The notes under the pieces were generated by a model that saw only the letters and a program-made list of their open reading frames with translations, was not told where the DNA came from and made no database searches. A program made the translations under genes and the position numbers. From Caldithrix sp. (GTDB taxonomy: Bacteria; Zhuqueibacterota; Zhuqueibacteria; Thermofontimicrobiales; Sulfurfontimicrobiaceae), in assembly GCA_020722815.1 (NCBI GenBank), contig DYKB01000007.1:65825-129824 (forward strand): a stretch of 64,000 nucleotides of DNA. The letters run 5' to 3'. This document shows positions 26,071-35,795 of this stretch, piece after piece (position 1 is the stretch's first letter; every line of letters starts with the position of its first letter).

Positions 26071-27492
26071 TTAGGTAATAATATTCGAGATTAGCTTTAA
26101 TTTAGATCCGGTTTCTTCAGGAAGAATGGGATAAGCACCATCAAAACAGGCACTGCAAAAACTATTATTGGAATCTGGGATGGCGGAGAGCAATCCCTCA
26201 AGCGAAAGATAGCCCAACGAATCCACTTCAATAAATTTTCGAACATCTTCTACTGAATGATTAAAAGCAATTAATTCCTGTTGCGTTGGAAAATCCATAC
26301 CGTAAAAGCAGGAGTGACGAATCGGTGGCGAACTGACCCGAACATGGATTTCTTTGGCGCCGGCTTTGCGAATCAAACGTGTTAACTGACGCAAGGTTGT
26401 ACCCCGGACAATTGAATCTTCAACCATGATAACGCGCCGGTCCTTTAACACCCCCTGAACTGGATTAAATTTAACCCGCACTTTGAAATCCCGTTCTGAT
26501 TGTTCCGGAAGAATGAATGTTCTCCCAATATAATGATTTCGAATAAGACCAATTTCAAATTTAATTCCGGAGGTATTGGCATAACCCAGTGCAGCCGTAT
26601 TACTTGAATCTGGCACCGCGATCACGATATCGGCATCCGCCGGTTGTTCCAGCGCCAGTCGCCTTCCGAATTTACGTCTGATTTTGTCCACCATGTGTCC
26701 AAAGATATAACTATCCGGGCGTGAAAAATAGATGAATTCGAAAATACACATCCGTGGGGCAACTTTCGGTTCAATCCAGGTAGAAGTCAGGCCAATTTTA
26801 TCAATCATTAAAATTTCACCCGGCTGAATATCGCGAACATATTCCACGCCAATGAGATCAAAAGCGCAGGTTTCCGACGCAACCACCCAGGTATCGCCAA
26901 TCCGCCCCAGTGCGAGTGGTCGAAATCCATGTGGGTCCCGAACCGCGATAAGTTTTTTCCGGGTGGAAATTACAATAGAATATGCCCCCTTAATTTGTTC
27001 AAACGCTTCTTTGAATCGCTCCAAAATATGGGGACGTTTTGAACGGGCTATCAGGTGTAAAACGATTTCAGTATCGGTGGTTGTTTGAAAAAGTGCCCCC
27101 TGAGCTTCCAATTCCCGACGTAATTGATAAGAATTAACGAGATTGCCATTGTGTGCAATCGCCAATGGCCCATCTTTGGAATTGACCACTAATGGTTGCA
27201 CATTCGAATCATCGGACGCGCCAGTGGTTGAATAACGATTATGTCCAATTGCCAACGTTCCCTGTAGTTTACTAAAGATGTTAATATCTGCAAAAACATC
27301 AGAAACGAGGCCCTGGCCTAAATGTATATAAAGTGCTGTTCCATCGCTGGAAACAACGCCACTGCTTTCCTGACCACGATGTTGTAGCGAAAAAAGCCCT
27401 TGATAGGCTATTCTGGCTGCATTTGGATGATTATAAACCCCAAAAACAGCACAATTTTCTCGAGGTTTGTCCTCATAATTTTCATTTGTCAT
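26071..27492 (-). CDS. purF: Amidophosphoribosyltransferase
   Basis: PurF makes phosphoribosylamine from PRPP and glutamine, the first step of purine synthesis. A short propeptide precedes the nucleophile in NCAVFGVYNHP (C14), as in the self-processing Bacillus-type enzyme. The PRPP loop VMVEDSIVRGTTL is present. Cysteines in MCIFEFIYFSRP, HSCFYGMDFP and the pair SFCSACFDG fit the four ligands of the structural [4Fe-4S] cluster found in this subtype. At 473 residues the length is normal. Confidence 0.96.
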   Translation of the reverse strand: MTNENYEDKPRENCAVFGVYNHPNAARIAYQGLFSLQHRGQESSGVVSSDGTALYIHLGQGLVSDVFADINIFSKLQGTLAIGHNRYSTTGASDDSNVQPLVVNSKDGPLAIAHNGNLVNSYQLRRELEAQGALFQTTTDTEIVLHLIARSKRPHILERFKEAFEQIKGAYSIVISTRKKLIAVRDPHGFRPLALGRIGDTWVVASETCAFDLIGVEYVRDIQPGEILMIDKIGLTSTWIEPKVAPRMCIFEFIYFSRPDSYIFGHMVDKIRRKFGRRLALEQPADADIVIAVPDSSNTAALGYANTSGIKFEIGLIRNHYIGRTFILPEQSERDFKVRVKFNPVQGVLKDRRVIMVEDSIVRGTTLRQLTRLIRKAGAKEIHVRVSSPPIRHSCFYGMDFPTQQELIAFNHSVEDVRKFIEVDSLGYLSLEGLLSAIPDSNNSFCSACFDGAYPILPEETGSKLKLISNIIT

Positions 27493-27506
27493 ATTATTGT
27501 CGATAT

Positions 27507-27905
27507 TTATTTTGCCTGCAAATAAATCAAAAATCCAAGCCCGACTCCTGCTAAATCCGCCAGTAAATCCCGGTAGCTTGGTGTACCTTTTCTACTGGTT
27601 TTATCCCAAATTTCTTTCCCGATTCCAATTCCGACAGAGAAGCCAACTGCAAAATTTAAGGCTGGTTGATGTTGAAACCTATCCCGACTGGAATGATAGG
27701 CAAATCCGACTAAAAATGCACTGGTTAAAAAATGATCGATTTTATCTTTTCCAAACCAGGGATCAATTTTCTTTTTTATTTGAGCCCGCTGTAATTGCAT
27801 CGAATCGGTCTTCTGTTTCATTAAGGTGATCGTATCCATTCCATTAATCGACCAACTCAGACACAGTAAAAATAGTAGCCAAAGTCCTTTTTTGCTTTGA
27901 ATCAT
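27507..27905 (-). CDS. Small envelope protein, DUF2279/YfiM-like
   Basis: The 132-residue protein has a signal peptide (GLWLLFLLCLSWSINGM) and a C-terminal block reading GKDKIDHFLTSAFLVGFAY, then GIGKEIWDK and DLLADLAGVGLGFLIYL. The DKxxH, GxxKExxD and DLxADxxG motifs resemble the DUF2279/YfiM family of putative periplasmic lipoproteins. There is no lipobox cysteine here. Two hydrophobic stretches could insert in the membrane. The function is unknown. It ends 14 bases before purF. Confidence 0.65.
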   Translation of the reverse strand: MIQSKKGLWLLFLLCLSWSINGMDTITLMKQKTDSMQLQRAQIKKKIDPWFGKDKIDHFLTSAFLVGFAYHSSRDRFQHQPALNFAVGFSVGIGIGKEIWDKTSRKGTPSYRDLLADLAGVGLGFLIYLQAK

Positions 27906-27965
27906 TTTATTGGCTCCTTAAATAATCTATTTTTAATGATACAATTACGTATGGATAGCTATAAT

Positions 27966-28511
27966 TTACAGTCCTAAAGCTTGGTGTTCCGCTTGCATTG
28001 CCCTCAGTGAAATATCAATGAATTCATCCAATGTCATTCCAAATGTTTCGCAGGACGCCATCTGTTCCCGGCTGGCACCGGCGGCGAATCTTTTTTCACC
28101 AAACCGGCGCTTAATGAATTCGATATCCAGTGGAGCTAATTTCTTCTCCGGATGCATCAAGGCGGCCGCGACAATGAATCCGGAAATCGGATCGGCGGCA
28201 TAAATCGCTTGATCCATTAAACTCTGTGGTTCTGCATGATGATTATGGCACTTAATTGCATGAATAATAGGTGGTTCAATTCCCTTTTCAATTAAAATTT
28301 TTTCAGTAATCAGCGTATGTTGATCCGGTTTATCCTTCGTCTGTTCATAATCCAAATCATGAAGCAATCCACACAGACTCCAGGCATGTTCATCTTCATG
28401 AAAATGACGCGCCAACGCCCGCATAATTGCTTCTACTGCCAGAACATGCTTGACTAAATTTTTATTTTTTAAATGTAAATTAACAAGTTCCAGGGCTTCT
28501 TCACGAGTCAA
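27966..28511 (-). CDS. HD-domain hydrolase
   Basis: The 181-residue protein carries an HD metal-binding domain: KHVLAVEAIM (first H), CGLLHDLDYE (HD pair) and KCHNHHAE (third histidine site). The spacing is like the short HDIG proteins that act on nucleotides or other phosphoesters. The substrate cannot be told from the sequence. It is probably cytosolic. The region upstream, 28512-28552, is too short to hold much beyond a ribosome site. Confidence 0.82.
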   Translation of the reverse strand: MTREEALELVNLHLKNKNLVKHVLAVEAIMRALARHFHEDEHAWSLCGLLHDLDYEQTKDKPDQHTLITEKILIEKGIEPPIIHAIKCHNHHAEPQSLMDQAIYAADPISGFIVAAALMHPEKKLAPLDIEFIKRRFGEKRFAAGASREQMASCETFGMTLDEFIDISLRAMQAEHQALGL

Positions 28512-28552
28512 TTTTGTATACTCCTGTTTAAAAATGATATTTTATAAAAGTA

Positions 28553-30295
28553 TTAAATCTGAAAGACAAAATATAGTAAAATAATTAAAGCAAGAAATTC
28601 AAATACCGTAAAAACTGTTAAGATATTCCAAATCCTTGTTTTTGAAATTTTTAAAAAATATAACATTAAAATATAGTTAATAATTATGGCAAATGCAAAG
28701 GTAAAAAAGTACCCCAGATACGGAATTAAAATCAATAATGGTCCCAGGATGAACAGAACTAATAAACGAATAATTGGTACCAAAACAATTCTGCCGAGGG
28801 GTACTGGTTCACTCTTTAGCCATTTGATAATTGCCCAGAGGACAATGGTTTCTATAACAAAAAAAGCAGCAAAATAACCAATGACATGATAATGTTCCCG
28901 CGGCTTTAATGAATCCAGAATCAGGATAAAAATCGCAATCGGGGCAATATATTTTAATAAAATACTCCAAATTGACGCAATTGTGATTTTTTGTGAAAAT
29001 ATTTGAAAAATTGTTTTTTCAGTAAAGCTTTCATTCCCCAATTTTGCTTCCTCAATCGCTGATTTTAATCCCCAGCGCCAGCCAACAAAGAGTGCCAGCA
29101 AAAAGGCGCCAATGGTGAGGGAATAGGTGCTGAACGTCTTATCCAGTACATCAAAAAAGCCCATTTGAATTAAAGGCAGATGTGTTAGGTGGGGCGAAAT
29201 CCCCATTGAGAGTGCTGCCAAAATTGAAAAAAGGGTGCAACTCAGGCCAATAATGATGACGGCAGTATGACGCTTCCATCCCTTTTCATCAATAAAATAG
29301 GCAACGACCACTTCTAATAATGAAACCGTCGAAGTTAAGGCTGCAATCATTAACAAGATAAAGAATAAGGGCCCGACTATTGTGCCAGCAGGCATTTTCA
29401 TAAAAATTTTTGGTAAAACAACAAAGACAAGGTGTGGACCTTGCGTCGGTTCCATTCCCAATGCAAAAAGTGCCGGGAAAATTGCCATACCAGCCAAAAA
29501 TGCAACCAACGCGTCAAAAGAACAAACAATTAACGCCGAGTTAATCATATTGTCCTTTTTTGACAAATAACTTCCATAGGTTACCATTGCCCCCATGCCT
29601 AAACTTAATGAAAAAAAAGCCTGAGAGAGTGCCGCAATCAAAATTCGATTGTTAATTTTAGAAAAATCAGGTTTTAAATAGAATGAAATTCCGTCCAGTG
29701 CGCCTGGTAAGGTGACAGATCGAATTATCATGAGAATAAGCACACCGATTAAAATTGGCATCAATATTTTATTCCAACGCTCAATCCCATTTTTTACTCC
29801 CCCATAAACCACTGTCATGGTTAAAAACATAAATATGATGAGGTAAACAATTACTTGTCCCGGTGAATTTATAAATTCATTAAAAGCAGTTTCAATTTTA
29901 TCAATTTCTACCGGATTAAACCAGCCCCATTCAATGGATTTAACGATATAGCCCAGTGTCCAGCCGGCAATGACCGAATAAAATGCCAGTATTCCAAAAC
30001 CGGTCAAAACACCAAGTCCGCCAACCAATTTCCAGGGCGTTGCCGGAGCCAGATTTTCAAGCGCGCCAACCGGATTGCGCTGGGTTCGCCGCCCGACAAT
30101 TAATTCATTTAACATGATGGGAAATCCCAGCAGGAAAACGAAAATCAGATAAATAACGACAAATGCAGCACCACCATTCATGCCAGTCAAATAAGGAAAG
30201 CGCCAGATATTTCCTAATCCCACAGCCGAACCAGCCGCTGCCAGAATAAAGCCAAGTTTTGAGCTCCAGACCCCACGAGTTTCTTGCTGCTCCAC
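28553..30295 (-). CDS. Sodium-dependent transporter of the neurotransmitter:sodium symporter (SLC6) family
   Basis: The N-terminus WSSKLGFILAAAGSAVGLGNIWRFPYL is the hallmark TM1 of bacterial NSS transporters such as LeuT and MhsT, which import amino acids with sodium. EAAGSAVGLGN-type residues form the sodium and substrate sites. At 580 residues it is longer than the usual 450-510. The extra length is in the C-terminal part, which has about three additional hydrophobic helices. The amino acid carried is unknown. It has an isolated position with a 270-base gap upstream. Confidence 0.92.
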   Translation of the reverse strand: MEQQETRGVWSSKLGFILAAAGSAVGLGNIWRFPYLTGMNGGAAFVVIYLIFVFLLGFPIMLNELIVGRRTQRNPVGALENLAPATPWKLVGGLGVLTGFGILAFYSVIAGWTLGYIVKSIEWGWFNPVEIDKIETAFNEFINSPGQVIVYLIIFMFLTMTVVYGGVKNGIERWNKILMPILIGVLILMIIRSVTLPGALDGISFYLKPDFSKINNRILIAALSQAFFSLSLGMGAMVTYGSYLSKKDNMINSALIVCSFDALVAFLAGMAIFPALFALGMEPTQGPHLVFVVLPKIFMKMPAGTIVGPLFFILLMIAALTSTVSLLEVVVAYFIDEKGWKRHTAVIIIGLSCTLFSILAALSMGISPHLTHLPLIQMGFFDVLDKTFSTYSLTIGAFLLALFVGWRWGLKSAIEEAKLGNESFTEKTIFQIFSQKITIASIWSILLKYIAPIAIFILILDSLKPREHYHVIGYFAAFFVIETIVLWAIIKWLKSEPVPLGRIVLVPIIRLLVLFILGPLLILIPYLGYFFTFAFAIIINYILMLYFLKISKTRIWNILTVFTVFEFLALIILLYFVFQI

Positions 30296-30406
30296 GAGTT
30301 CCTCCCGAATTACGCCTTTCTCATCATCTAATGCTTATTGATTACCTGAAATTCTAAAATGGAAATTAATGATATGCTCAATCAATGAAAGAGCCCCTCC
30401 TGCTTC

Positions 30407-30486
30407 CCCCAAATTCCAAAAAATGGAATTTGGGGCAGAGAAATTCTGGTTCTCTCCCCCATTTTCGCTTTTTGAAAAGGGGGGAG
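30407..30486. repeat. Double-hairpin repeat region
   Basis: Two strong inverted repeats lie side by side in the gap between the DUF5683 and NSS genes. The first pairs CCCCAAATTCCA (30407-30418) with TGGAATTTGGGG (30424-30435), perfect over 12 bases. The second pairs CTCCCCCATTTTC with GAAAAGGGGGGAG (30454-30486). Neither has a following T-run. They adjoin the dispersed repeat copy at 30501-30552 and may belong to the same element. Confidence 0.65.
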
Positions 30487-30500
30487 ATACAGCGGGGGTC

Positions 30501-30552
30501 AATATCCCATCGGAAACGAATTCACTAGCGAAAAAACGTTTCATTTTAGAAT
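30501..30552. repeat. Dispersed repeat, copy B
   Basis: This 52-base copy matches 5970-6020, with 21 identical bases at its right end. It begins next to the double-hairpin region, and its right end stops just before the DUF5683 stop codon at 30564. Confidence 0.65.
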
Positions 30553-30563
30553 TTCAGCTACTA

Positions 30564-31127
30564 TTATAAGTTAAATTTGTACGTTACCACAAAACAGTGA
30601 TCATTTAAAATGTCGAAAGAAATATGCCGTTTTAAAAATGCCAGATCTGGACTTTCATCAAATTCATGAAGATGAGCATCCACATAGGCATCTGCCATCG
30701 CATAGAGAATTGCCCCTGCCAGGTACCAGATATACTGATTCCGCATATTCAGGTGAAATTCCCGGTATTCTTTTTTATAGTCCTCAGTATATTCATCACC
30801 CAATCGCGTTACCACCCGCTGGTTATGCCAGATTGAAGCACTTAAAAACCCCACTTCAGTTCCAAACGCCAATACTGCCTTGAATTTTTTGCCATTATAC
30901 CATTGCCCCCAACCCGGAAAAACAGCAGCCCGGATGACAGCACCCCGCGGAGATTTTGGAGCTGTTTTTTTTGCATTTGTCGAGCTATCGGCAATTGAAT
31001 CCTGAGAGAACTCACGCGCGATTAAAAAAGAGTGTCCCCAAATTAAAGAAATGAGGACACAATAAACGCACACAAATCCTTTCACTATTGATAAACCTGG
31101 TACTGTTTTAGGTTTAATACTTTTCAT
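30564..31127 (-). CDS. DUF5683-like membrane protein
   Basis: The 187-residue protein has a signal-like first helix (GFVCVYCVLISLIWGHSFLI) and then the block RAAVFPGWGQWYNGKKFKA, the recognisable PGxGQxYN segment of DUF5683 proteins. Two further hydrophobic segments follow (VLAFGTEVGFLSASIW and YLAGAILYAMADAYVDAHL). The family is common in FCB bacteria and has no known function. Its start overlaps the end of ridA by 14 bases. Confidence 0.75.
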   Translation of the reverse strand: MKSIKPKTVPGLSIVKGFVCVYCVLISLIWGHSFLIAREFSQDSIADSSTNAKKTAPKSPRGAVIRAAVFPGWGQWYNGKKFKAVLAFGTEVGFLSASIWHNQRVVTRLGDEYTEDYKKEYREFHLNMRNQYIWYLAGAILYAMADAYVDAHLHEFDESPDLAFLKRHISFDILNDHCFVVTYKFNL

Positions 31128-31509
31128 TTAAACAAGCAACCGCCTCCATTTCAACCTGAGCTCCTCGCGGAAGTGCTTTTACAGCCACGGCACTCCGTGC
31201 TGGCGGATTATGTTTAAAAAATTCCTGGTAAATAGCATTCATTGCTTGAAAATCATTCATGTCCGTTAGAAATACTGTCATTTTTACAACGTTATCCAGA
31301 CTTGAACCCGACGCTTCTAATACTGCTTTTAGATTTTGAAGTACCTGTCTGGTTTCAGCCTGGATGCCGCCGGTAACGAATTGCCCTGTGTTTGGTTCCA
31401 TGGCAATCTGTCCAGCAGTATAGACTAAATTTAAAGACTCAATCACGACAGCCTGACTATAGGGTCCTACTGCGGCAGGCGCGTCAGGAGTTGAAATTAT
31501 TTTTTTCAT
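31114..31509 (-). CDS. RidA-family reactive intermediate deaminase
   Basis: RidA hydrolyses 2-aminoacrylate and related imines made by PLP enzymes. The 131-residue protein has all expected segments: PAAVGPYSQAVV near the N-terminus, VYTAGQI, NVVKMTVFLTDMNDF, and the active-site region PPARSAVAVKALPRGAQVEMEAVA with the conserved arginine. It is cytosolic. It overlaps the HD-GYP gene by 26 bases and DUF5683 by 14, so the three are one transcript. Confidence 0.95.
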   Translation of the reverse strand: MKKIISTPDAPAAVGPYSQAVVIESLNLVYTAGQIAMEPNTGQFVTGGIQAETRQVLQNLKAVLEASGSSLDNVVKMTVFLTDMNDFQAMNAIYQEFFKHNPPARSAVAVKALPRGAQVEMEAVACLNEKY

Positions 31510-32863
31510 CTTTCCCTTTTTTCTCCAAATGGTCTCGATGATAATATTTATTAAAAATCTGAATTAGCTTACTTTCTCCATCACTTTTCTGCGCGATTTC
31601 GTTTAAAAGATCCTGGATAGTAAAATTTGCCAGAAAATTCAGATCCTTTGTTTCAAGCAAATCGGTGGATTCATCTTCCAGAATCTCTACCAGCCGATTT
31701 AAAGGAATTTGTTTAAAAGCCGTCACAAAATAGCCATCAAAATGAGTTCCTGAATCGTTTTCCAGGGTGTGAACGACTTTTTCAAAATCAATAATCCGAT
31801 TACTATAGCGTCGATTTGACGTCATAGCATCAAAGGCGTCTACCACTGTCAATATTCGGGCTTCCAGCGGGATTTGATCCCCTTTCAAGTGATCGGGATA
31901 GCCGCTTCCATCCATCTTTTCATGATGTGCGCCGGCAATTTGGGGTAAATCTTTCAACTTTTCTGGCAGAAAAATTTTCTCAAGAATTTTTTTGGTTATT
32001 GCCGGGTGTTTTCGCATTTCATTGTACTGCGATTCATTAAAGCGTTTATGATTTTTTAAAATCACGTCACGCAACGAAATTTTGCCAAAATCATGCAATA
32101 GCGCTGCATAATGTAAAACTTCCCGCCGATTTTCATCCATATTTAATATTTTAGCGACTTCATCGCAATAACAGGCAATCCTTTGCGAATGACCGGCGGT
32201 TAATGGATCCCGGGCATCGATTGTACTGGCCAGCGTTTGCACAAAACTATACAATGCTTTCTGTTGCTGTTCGTACATCCCCCTTAACTCATCATTTAAA
32301 CGACGCTGCTGTTCGTAAAGCTGTGCATTTTCTATTTGTGTTGCCGCAATGCTGGAAATTGTGGCCAGTATTTCTTCGTCAATTTCCCGAAAATAGCCAT
32401 TAAGTTTATTTAAAACCTGAAATACACCGATGGTTTTTCCCATAATATTTTTCATGGGAAACGTCAGCAGATTTCGTGTCCGATAGCCGGTTTTTCTATC
32501 AATCTCTGGATTGAAGTGGGGATCAGCATACGCATCACGAATATTGAGGATTTCGCCCGTCATGGCCACATAACCAGCCACTCCTAAATTCTTCGGAAAA
32601 CGAATTTCTTTTTCGCCATGAGCTGTTTTGGACCACAGCTCATTTTTTTCTTCGTCTATCAAAAATACGGTGCAACGGTCGGCGTTTAACGCTTTGCGAA
32701 CCTCGTCCATAATGGTTGTTAATAGCTGATCCAGATGCAATACTTTGTAAATTTCCCGGGTAACATTCAATAAAACCCTGAGCTGTTGTTGATATTCATC
32801 GTCTGAAAAAGTCGGGTGGTCCTCAAACTCTGACGCCACTGAAGCAATTCGTAAATGATTCAT
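31484..32863 (-). CDS. GAF and HD-GYP domain protein (probable cyclic-di-GMP phosphodiesterase)
   Basis: A GAF sensor occupies about residues 40-185 (LNADRCTVFLIDEEKNELWS). After a short helical linker comes an HD-GYP domain: HSQRIACYCDEV, LLHDFGKISL, HPAITKKILEK, GAHHEKMDGSGYPDHLKG and a RILTVVDAFDAMTS segment. The HD pair and the GYP motif are both intact, so c-di-GMP hydrolysis is likely. It has no membrane helix. The ligand of the GAF domain is unknown. C-di-GMP often controls polysaccharide synthesis, which is plentiful here. Confidence 0.9.
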   Translation of the reverse strand: MNHLRIASVASEFEDHPTFSDDEYQQQLRVLLNVTREIYKVLHLDQLLTTIMDEVRKALNADRCTVFLIDEEKNELWSKTAHGEKEIRFPKNLGVAGYVAMTGEILNIRDAYADPHFNPEIDRKTGYRTRNLLTFPMKNIMGKTIGVFQVLNKLNGYFREIDEEILATISSIAATQIENAQLYEQQRRLNDELRGMYEQQQKALYSFVQTLASTIDARDPLTAGHSQRIACYCDEVAKILNMDENRREVLHYAALLHDFGKISLRDVILKNHKRFNESQYNEMRKHPAITKKILEKIFLPEKLKDLPQIAGAHHEKMDGSGYPDHLKGDQIPLEARILTVVDAFDAMTSNRRYSNRIIDFEKVVHTLENDSGTHFDGYFVTAFKQIPLNRLVEILEDESTDLLETKDLNFLANFTIQDLLNEIAQKSDGESKLIQIFNKYYHRDHLEKKGKDEKNNFNS

Positions 32864-32999
32864 GGCCTATTGAACTCCCACATTGTTTAGCATGGCGAGC
32901 TCTTTTCTGAAAGCTAAATTGTTATATCATTTGGAAGAATAAATTCAGAAAAGATGCCACTCTGTGTTAAAAAGAAAGAACAAAATCAATTGCAATTTT

Positions 33000-34880
33000 C
33001 TAATTCCGAAATTGCATTTCATAGAGCTTTTTATATAGCCCGGATTGTGCCAGTAATTCAGTATGCGTTCCTTCCTGAACGACTTTCCCCTGATCTAACA
33101 CAATAATTTTATTGGCATTTTGAATTGTTGAAAGACGGTGCGCAATAACCAATGCCGTTCTTCCACTTAATAATCTTTCGATGGCTTCCTGAACCAAAAC
33201 TTCAGATTGGGTATCGAGGGCAGATGTTGCCTCATCAAAAATTAGAATTGGTGGATTTTTCAGAATTGCGCGAGCGATGGCCAGACGTTGTCGCTGCCCA
33301 CCAGAAAGCTTGACACCGCGGTCTCCAATCTGCGTTTGATAATTTTCAGGCATTTCCATTATAAAATCGTGTGCATTTGCTGCTTTTGCCGCATGAACAA
33401 GTTGTTCTCGAGCCAGGTTTTCCAAACCATAAGCGATATTGTTACGGATGGTATCATTAAATAAAATGGTTTCCTGCGTAACAATTCCCATCAACTTCCG
33501 CAGTGAGTTTAACTCGATATTTTTTATATCGATCCCATCGATTAAAATTTCACCATGCTGTGGGTCATAGAAACGGACTAATAGGTCCATTAAAGTTGAC
33601 TTACCAGCGCCACTGGGACCAACGATTGCGATAACTTCACCTTTCTTGACTTGAAAGGACACTTCATGAAGCACGTCTTCACCTGTCTTGTAATGAAAGC
33701 TAATATTTTGAAACTCAATCGCTTCGTTAAATGAATTTTTAATAAATGGATTGGGTGAATTAACAATAGTGGCTGGCGTATCCAGAATTTCAAAAACACG
33801 CCGTGCAGCAACCATTCCTTCTTTTGTACTGGTAAAAACCTGTCCAAACAACTTTAAAGGCTCCATTAACGCAAAAAGAGCAAATAAAAAGGTCATAAAT
33901 TGTGCGGGTGTCATTCCATCCTTTCCGGATAGCACTTCATTCCCACCGATAAAGAGAACCATCACCCCGGCAATAACCCCGATATATTCAGTAAGCCCCG
34001 GACTCAGTTTACGGATGCGACTCATCCGTACCACTGTTTTCCGGAAGCTTTCATTCTGTGTTCTGAATTTATTAATCTCAAATTTTTCCATGGCGAAAGC
34101 TTTGACGACACGAATACCATAAAGTGTTTCAGAAAGAACAGAGGTAATATCGGCAAATCGTTCCTGCATCCGGGCACTGTCGTGTTTGAGTTTATTACCC
34201 ATGGTCGAAAGCACCCATCCAACAGCCGGGAACAGAATAAATACGGTTAGGGTCAATTTCCAGCTTAAAAAAATCATGACCCATAAGTAGATGATAATTG
34301 ACAATGGATCGCGGAAGAGACTATTTATTGCTGCTGCAATAGAGGCATTAATAATGGTCACATCATTGGTGACGCGCGAGATTAATAAACCTGCCCGTTC
34401 ACCATAAAAAAAATCCAGTGACATTCTCTGAAAGTGCTCAAATAGCTCATTCCGAAGCGTTGCAATAAATCCCTGCTCCACAGGTGCCATATAATAATTC
34501 TGGGCAACTGCAAAAAAATTTTTAAAAAAGAAACCGAACAAAATAACAATACACAATAGTTGGAGTGCCTGCACTTTTGTGTATCGATTTAAATAAAGTG
34601 CTAATTTTTGTTCAAACAGTTCCTTGAGATCTGGCAGATTATTTCCAGGTATCAGTTGCTCGTTTGCTTTTTGCGCTTCAATTTTATTTTCATGTACAAT
34701 TTCAGTTGTTTTTGTGGGTGTCACTTTTTCATATTGATCAAACAGTACATTTAAAAATGGAAGTATGGTCATAAACGAGAAAGCGCTGAAAATAACATAG
34801 AAGAGCATACAAACTACGGCTAACATCAAGTGACGCCAATATCTAAAAACATAATGGAGAACCCGCAGATAAACCTTCAT
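33000..34880 (-). CDS. MsbA-like ABC exporter (fused permease and ATPase)
   Basis: A six-helix exporter domain (about 1-370) precedes an ATP-binding domain with Walker A GPSGAGKST (near residue 425), Q-loop, signature LSGGQRQRLA (near 523), Walker B ILIFDEATSALD and H-loop AHRLSTI. The 626-residue half-transporter should act as a homodimer. Members like this flip lipid A precursors or other lipids. A periplasmic insert of about 60 polar residues between TM1 and TM2 is longer than in MsbA. The start overlaps the stop of the upstream small membrane protein by one base (TAATG). Confidence 0.9.
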   Translation of the reverse strand: MKVYLRVLHYVFRYWRHLMLAVVCMLFYVIFSAFSFMTILPFLNVLFDQYEKVTPTKTTEIVHENKIEAQKANEQLIPGNNLPDLKELFEQKLALYLNRYTKVQALQLLCIVILFGFFFKNFFAVAQNYYMAPVEQGFIATLRNELFEHFQRMSLDFFYGERAGLLISRVTNDVTIINASIAAAINSLFRDPLSIIIYLWVMIFLSWKLTLTVFILFPAVGWVLSTMGNKLKHDSARMQERFADITSVLSETLYGIRVVKAFAMEKFEINKFRTQNESFRKTVVRMSRIRKLSPGLTEYIGVIAGVMVLFIGGNEVLSGKDGMTPAQFMTFLFALFALMEPLKLFGQVFTSTKEGMVAARRVFEILDTPATIVNSPNPFIKNSFNEAIEFQNISFHYKTGEDVLHEVSFQVKKGEVIAIVGPSGAGKSTLMDLLVRFYDPQHGEILIDGIDIKNIELNSLRKLMGIVTQETILFNDTIRNNIAYGLENLAREQLVHAAKAANAHDFIMEMPENYQTQIGDRGVKLSGGQRQRLAIARAILKNPPILIFDEATSALDTQSEVLVQEAIERLLSGRTALVIAHRLSTIQNANKIIVLDQGKVVQEGTHTELLAQSGLYKKLYEMQFRN

Positions 34881-35095
34881 TAATTTTTTTTATCCTTTTC
34901 AATTTCATGATACCGTGCATCTTCAACATCCCGATTAGACAAATCCAGCGGTGGTTTTGCTTTTGGTTCCCCTTTTATCTGTGTATTCTTATCCGGATTT
35001 TTTAACACAGTATCTGTGATCCAGATCAAAAAATTTTTAACCAGATAATAGAACAGATAAAAAACTACTATCCAGAATATAAAACGAAAAAACAT
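34880..35095 (-). CDS. Small single-pass membrane protein
   Basis: The 71-residue protein has one N-terminal hydrophobic helix (FFRFIFWIVVFYLFYYLV) and a charged tail that ends RDVEDARYHEIEKDK. A short VxDAxYxEI-like motif after a single helix is seen in small uncharacterised FCB proteins, resembling DUF4834. Its one-base overlap with the MsbA-like gene suggests coupled translation and perhaps a role with the exporter. That link is inference. Confidence 0.7.
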   Translation of the reverse strand: MFFRFIFWIVVFYLFYYLVKNFLIWITDTVLKNPDKNTQIKGEPKAKPPLDLSNRDVEDARYHEIEKDKKN

Positions 35096-35115
35096 TTTAA
35101 AATATCCTTAAAAAG

Positions 35116-35739
35116 TCATTTTATTTTTTTATTTAAAATTAAATCAAGAAGATGTTCAAAATCTTTTTGATTTGAGACAAAATCTAAACTCGTCGCAGTA
35201 ACTACCAGTAATGGTGTTTTATCATAATGCATAAAAAACTGATTATAAGCATTGTTGAGCGCCTGAATATAATCAGCCGATATATTCCGTTCATAAGAAC
35301 GGTTTCGTAACCGGATATTGTGCATCAGGCGTTCCGTGGTGGATTTTAAATAAACGACCAGGTCCGGTTTGACAACATCACGTTCGAGTAACGGCAATAT
35401 TTTTTCATAAAGCTGTAGTTCACGGAATTCCAGCGTTAGATAGGCGAATATCTTATCTTTATCAAAAAGATAATCCGAAATCAGCATTTCATGAAAGAGG
35501 TCGCGTTGTGGAATTTCCTGTTGCTGCCGATAACGACTGAGCAAGAAAAATAGTTGCGTCTGGAATGCGTATTGTTTTGAATCTCTATAAAAATCCTCCA
35601 GAAAAGGATTTTCTTCATGCTGTTCAAGAATTATTTGCGCATTAAACCGTTCGGCAAGCATTTTGGTGAGAGTTGTTTTTCCTGCACCGATAACCCCTTC
35701 AATAACCAGATATTGAAAATCCAAACGAAAGTGCCTCAA
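35116..35739 (-). CDS. Deoxynucleoside kinase
   Basis: This cytosolic kinase phosphorylates deoxynucleosides for salvage. The P-loop EGVIGAGKTTLTK is at about residues 14-26, the substrate glutamate lies in LEQHEENPFLEDFY, and the LID arginines lie in LRNRSYERNI. The length of 207 is normal for the deoxyadenosine/deoxyguanosine kinase group. The start lies 56 bases downstream of folB. In related bacteria this kinase is sometimes next to or fused with folK, but no folK is visible here. Confidence 0.9.
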   Translation of the reverse strand: MRHFRLDFQYLVIEGVIGAGKTTLTKMLAERFNAQIILEQHEENPFLEDFYRDSKQYAFQTQLFFLLSRYRQQQEIPQRDLFHEMLISDYLFDKDKIFAYLTLEFRELQLYEKILPLLERDVVKPDLVVYLKSTTERLMHNIRLRNRSYERNISADYIQALNNAYNQFFMHYDKTPLLVVTATSLDFVSNQKDFEHLLDLILNKKIK

Positions 35740-35795
35740 TTAAATTCTAACATTAGTATTTTTAAAATAGTAAATTACGGTCCATTGAAGGCGGT

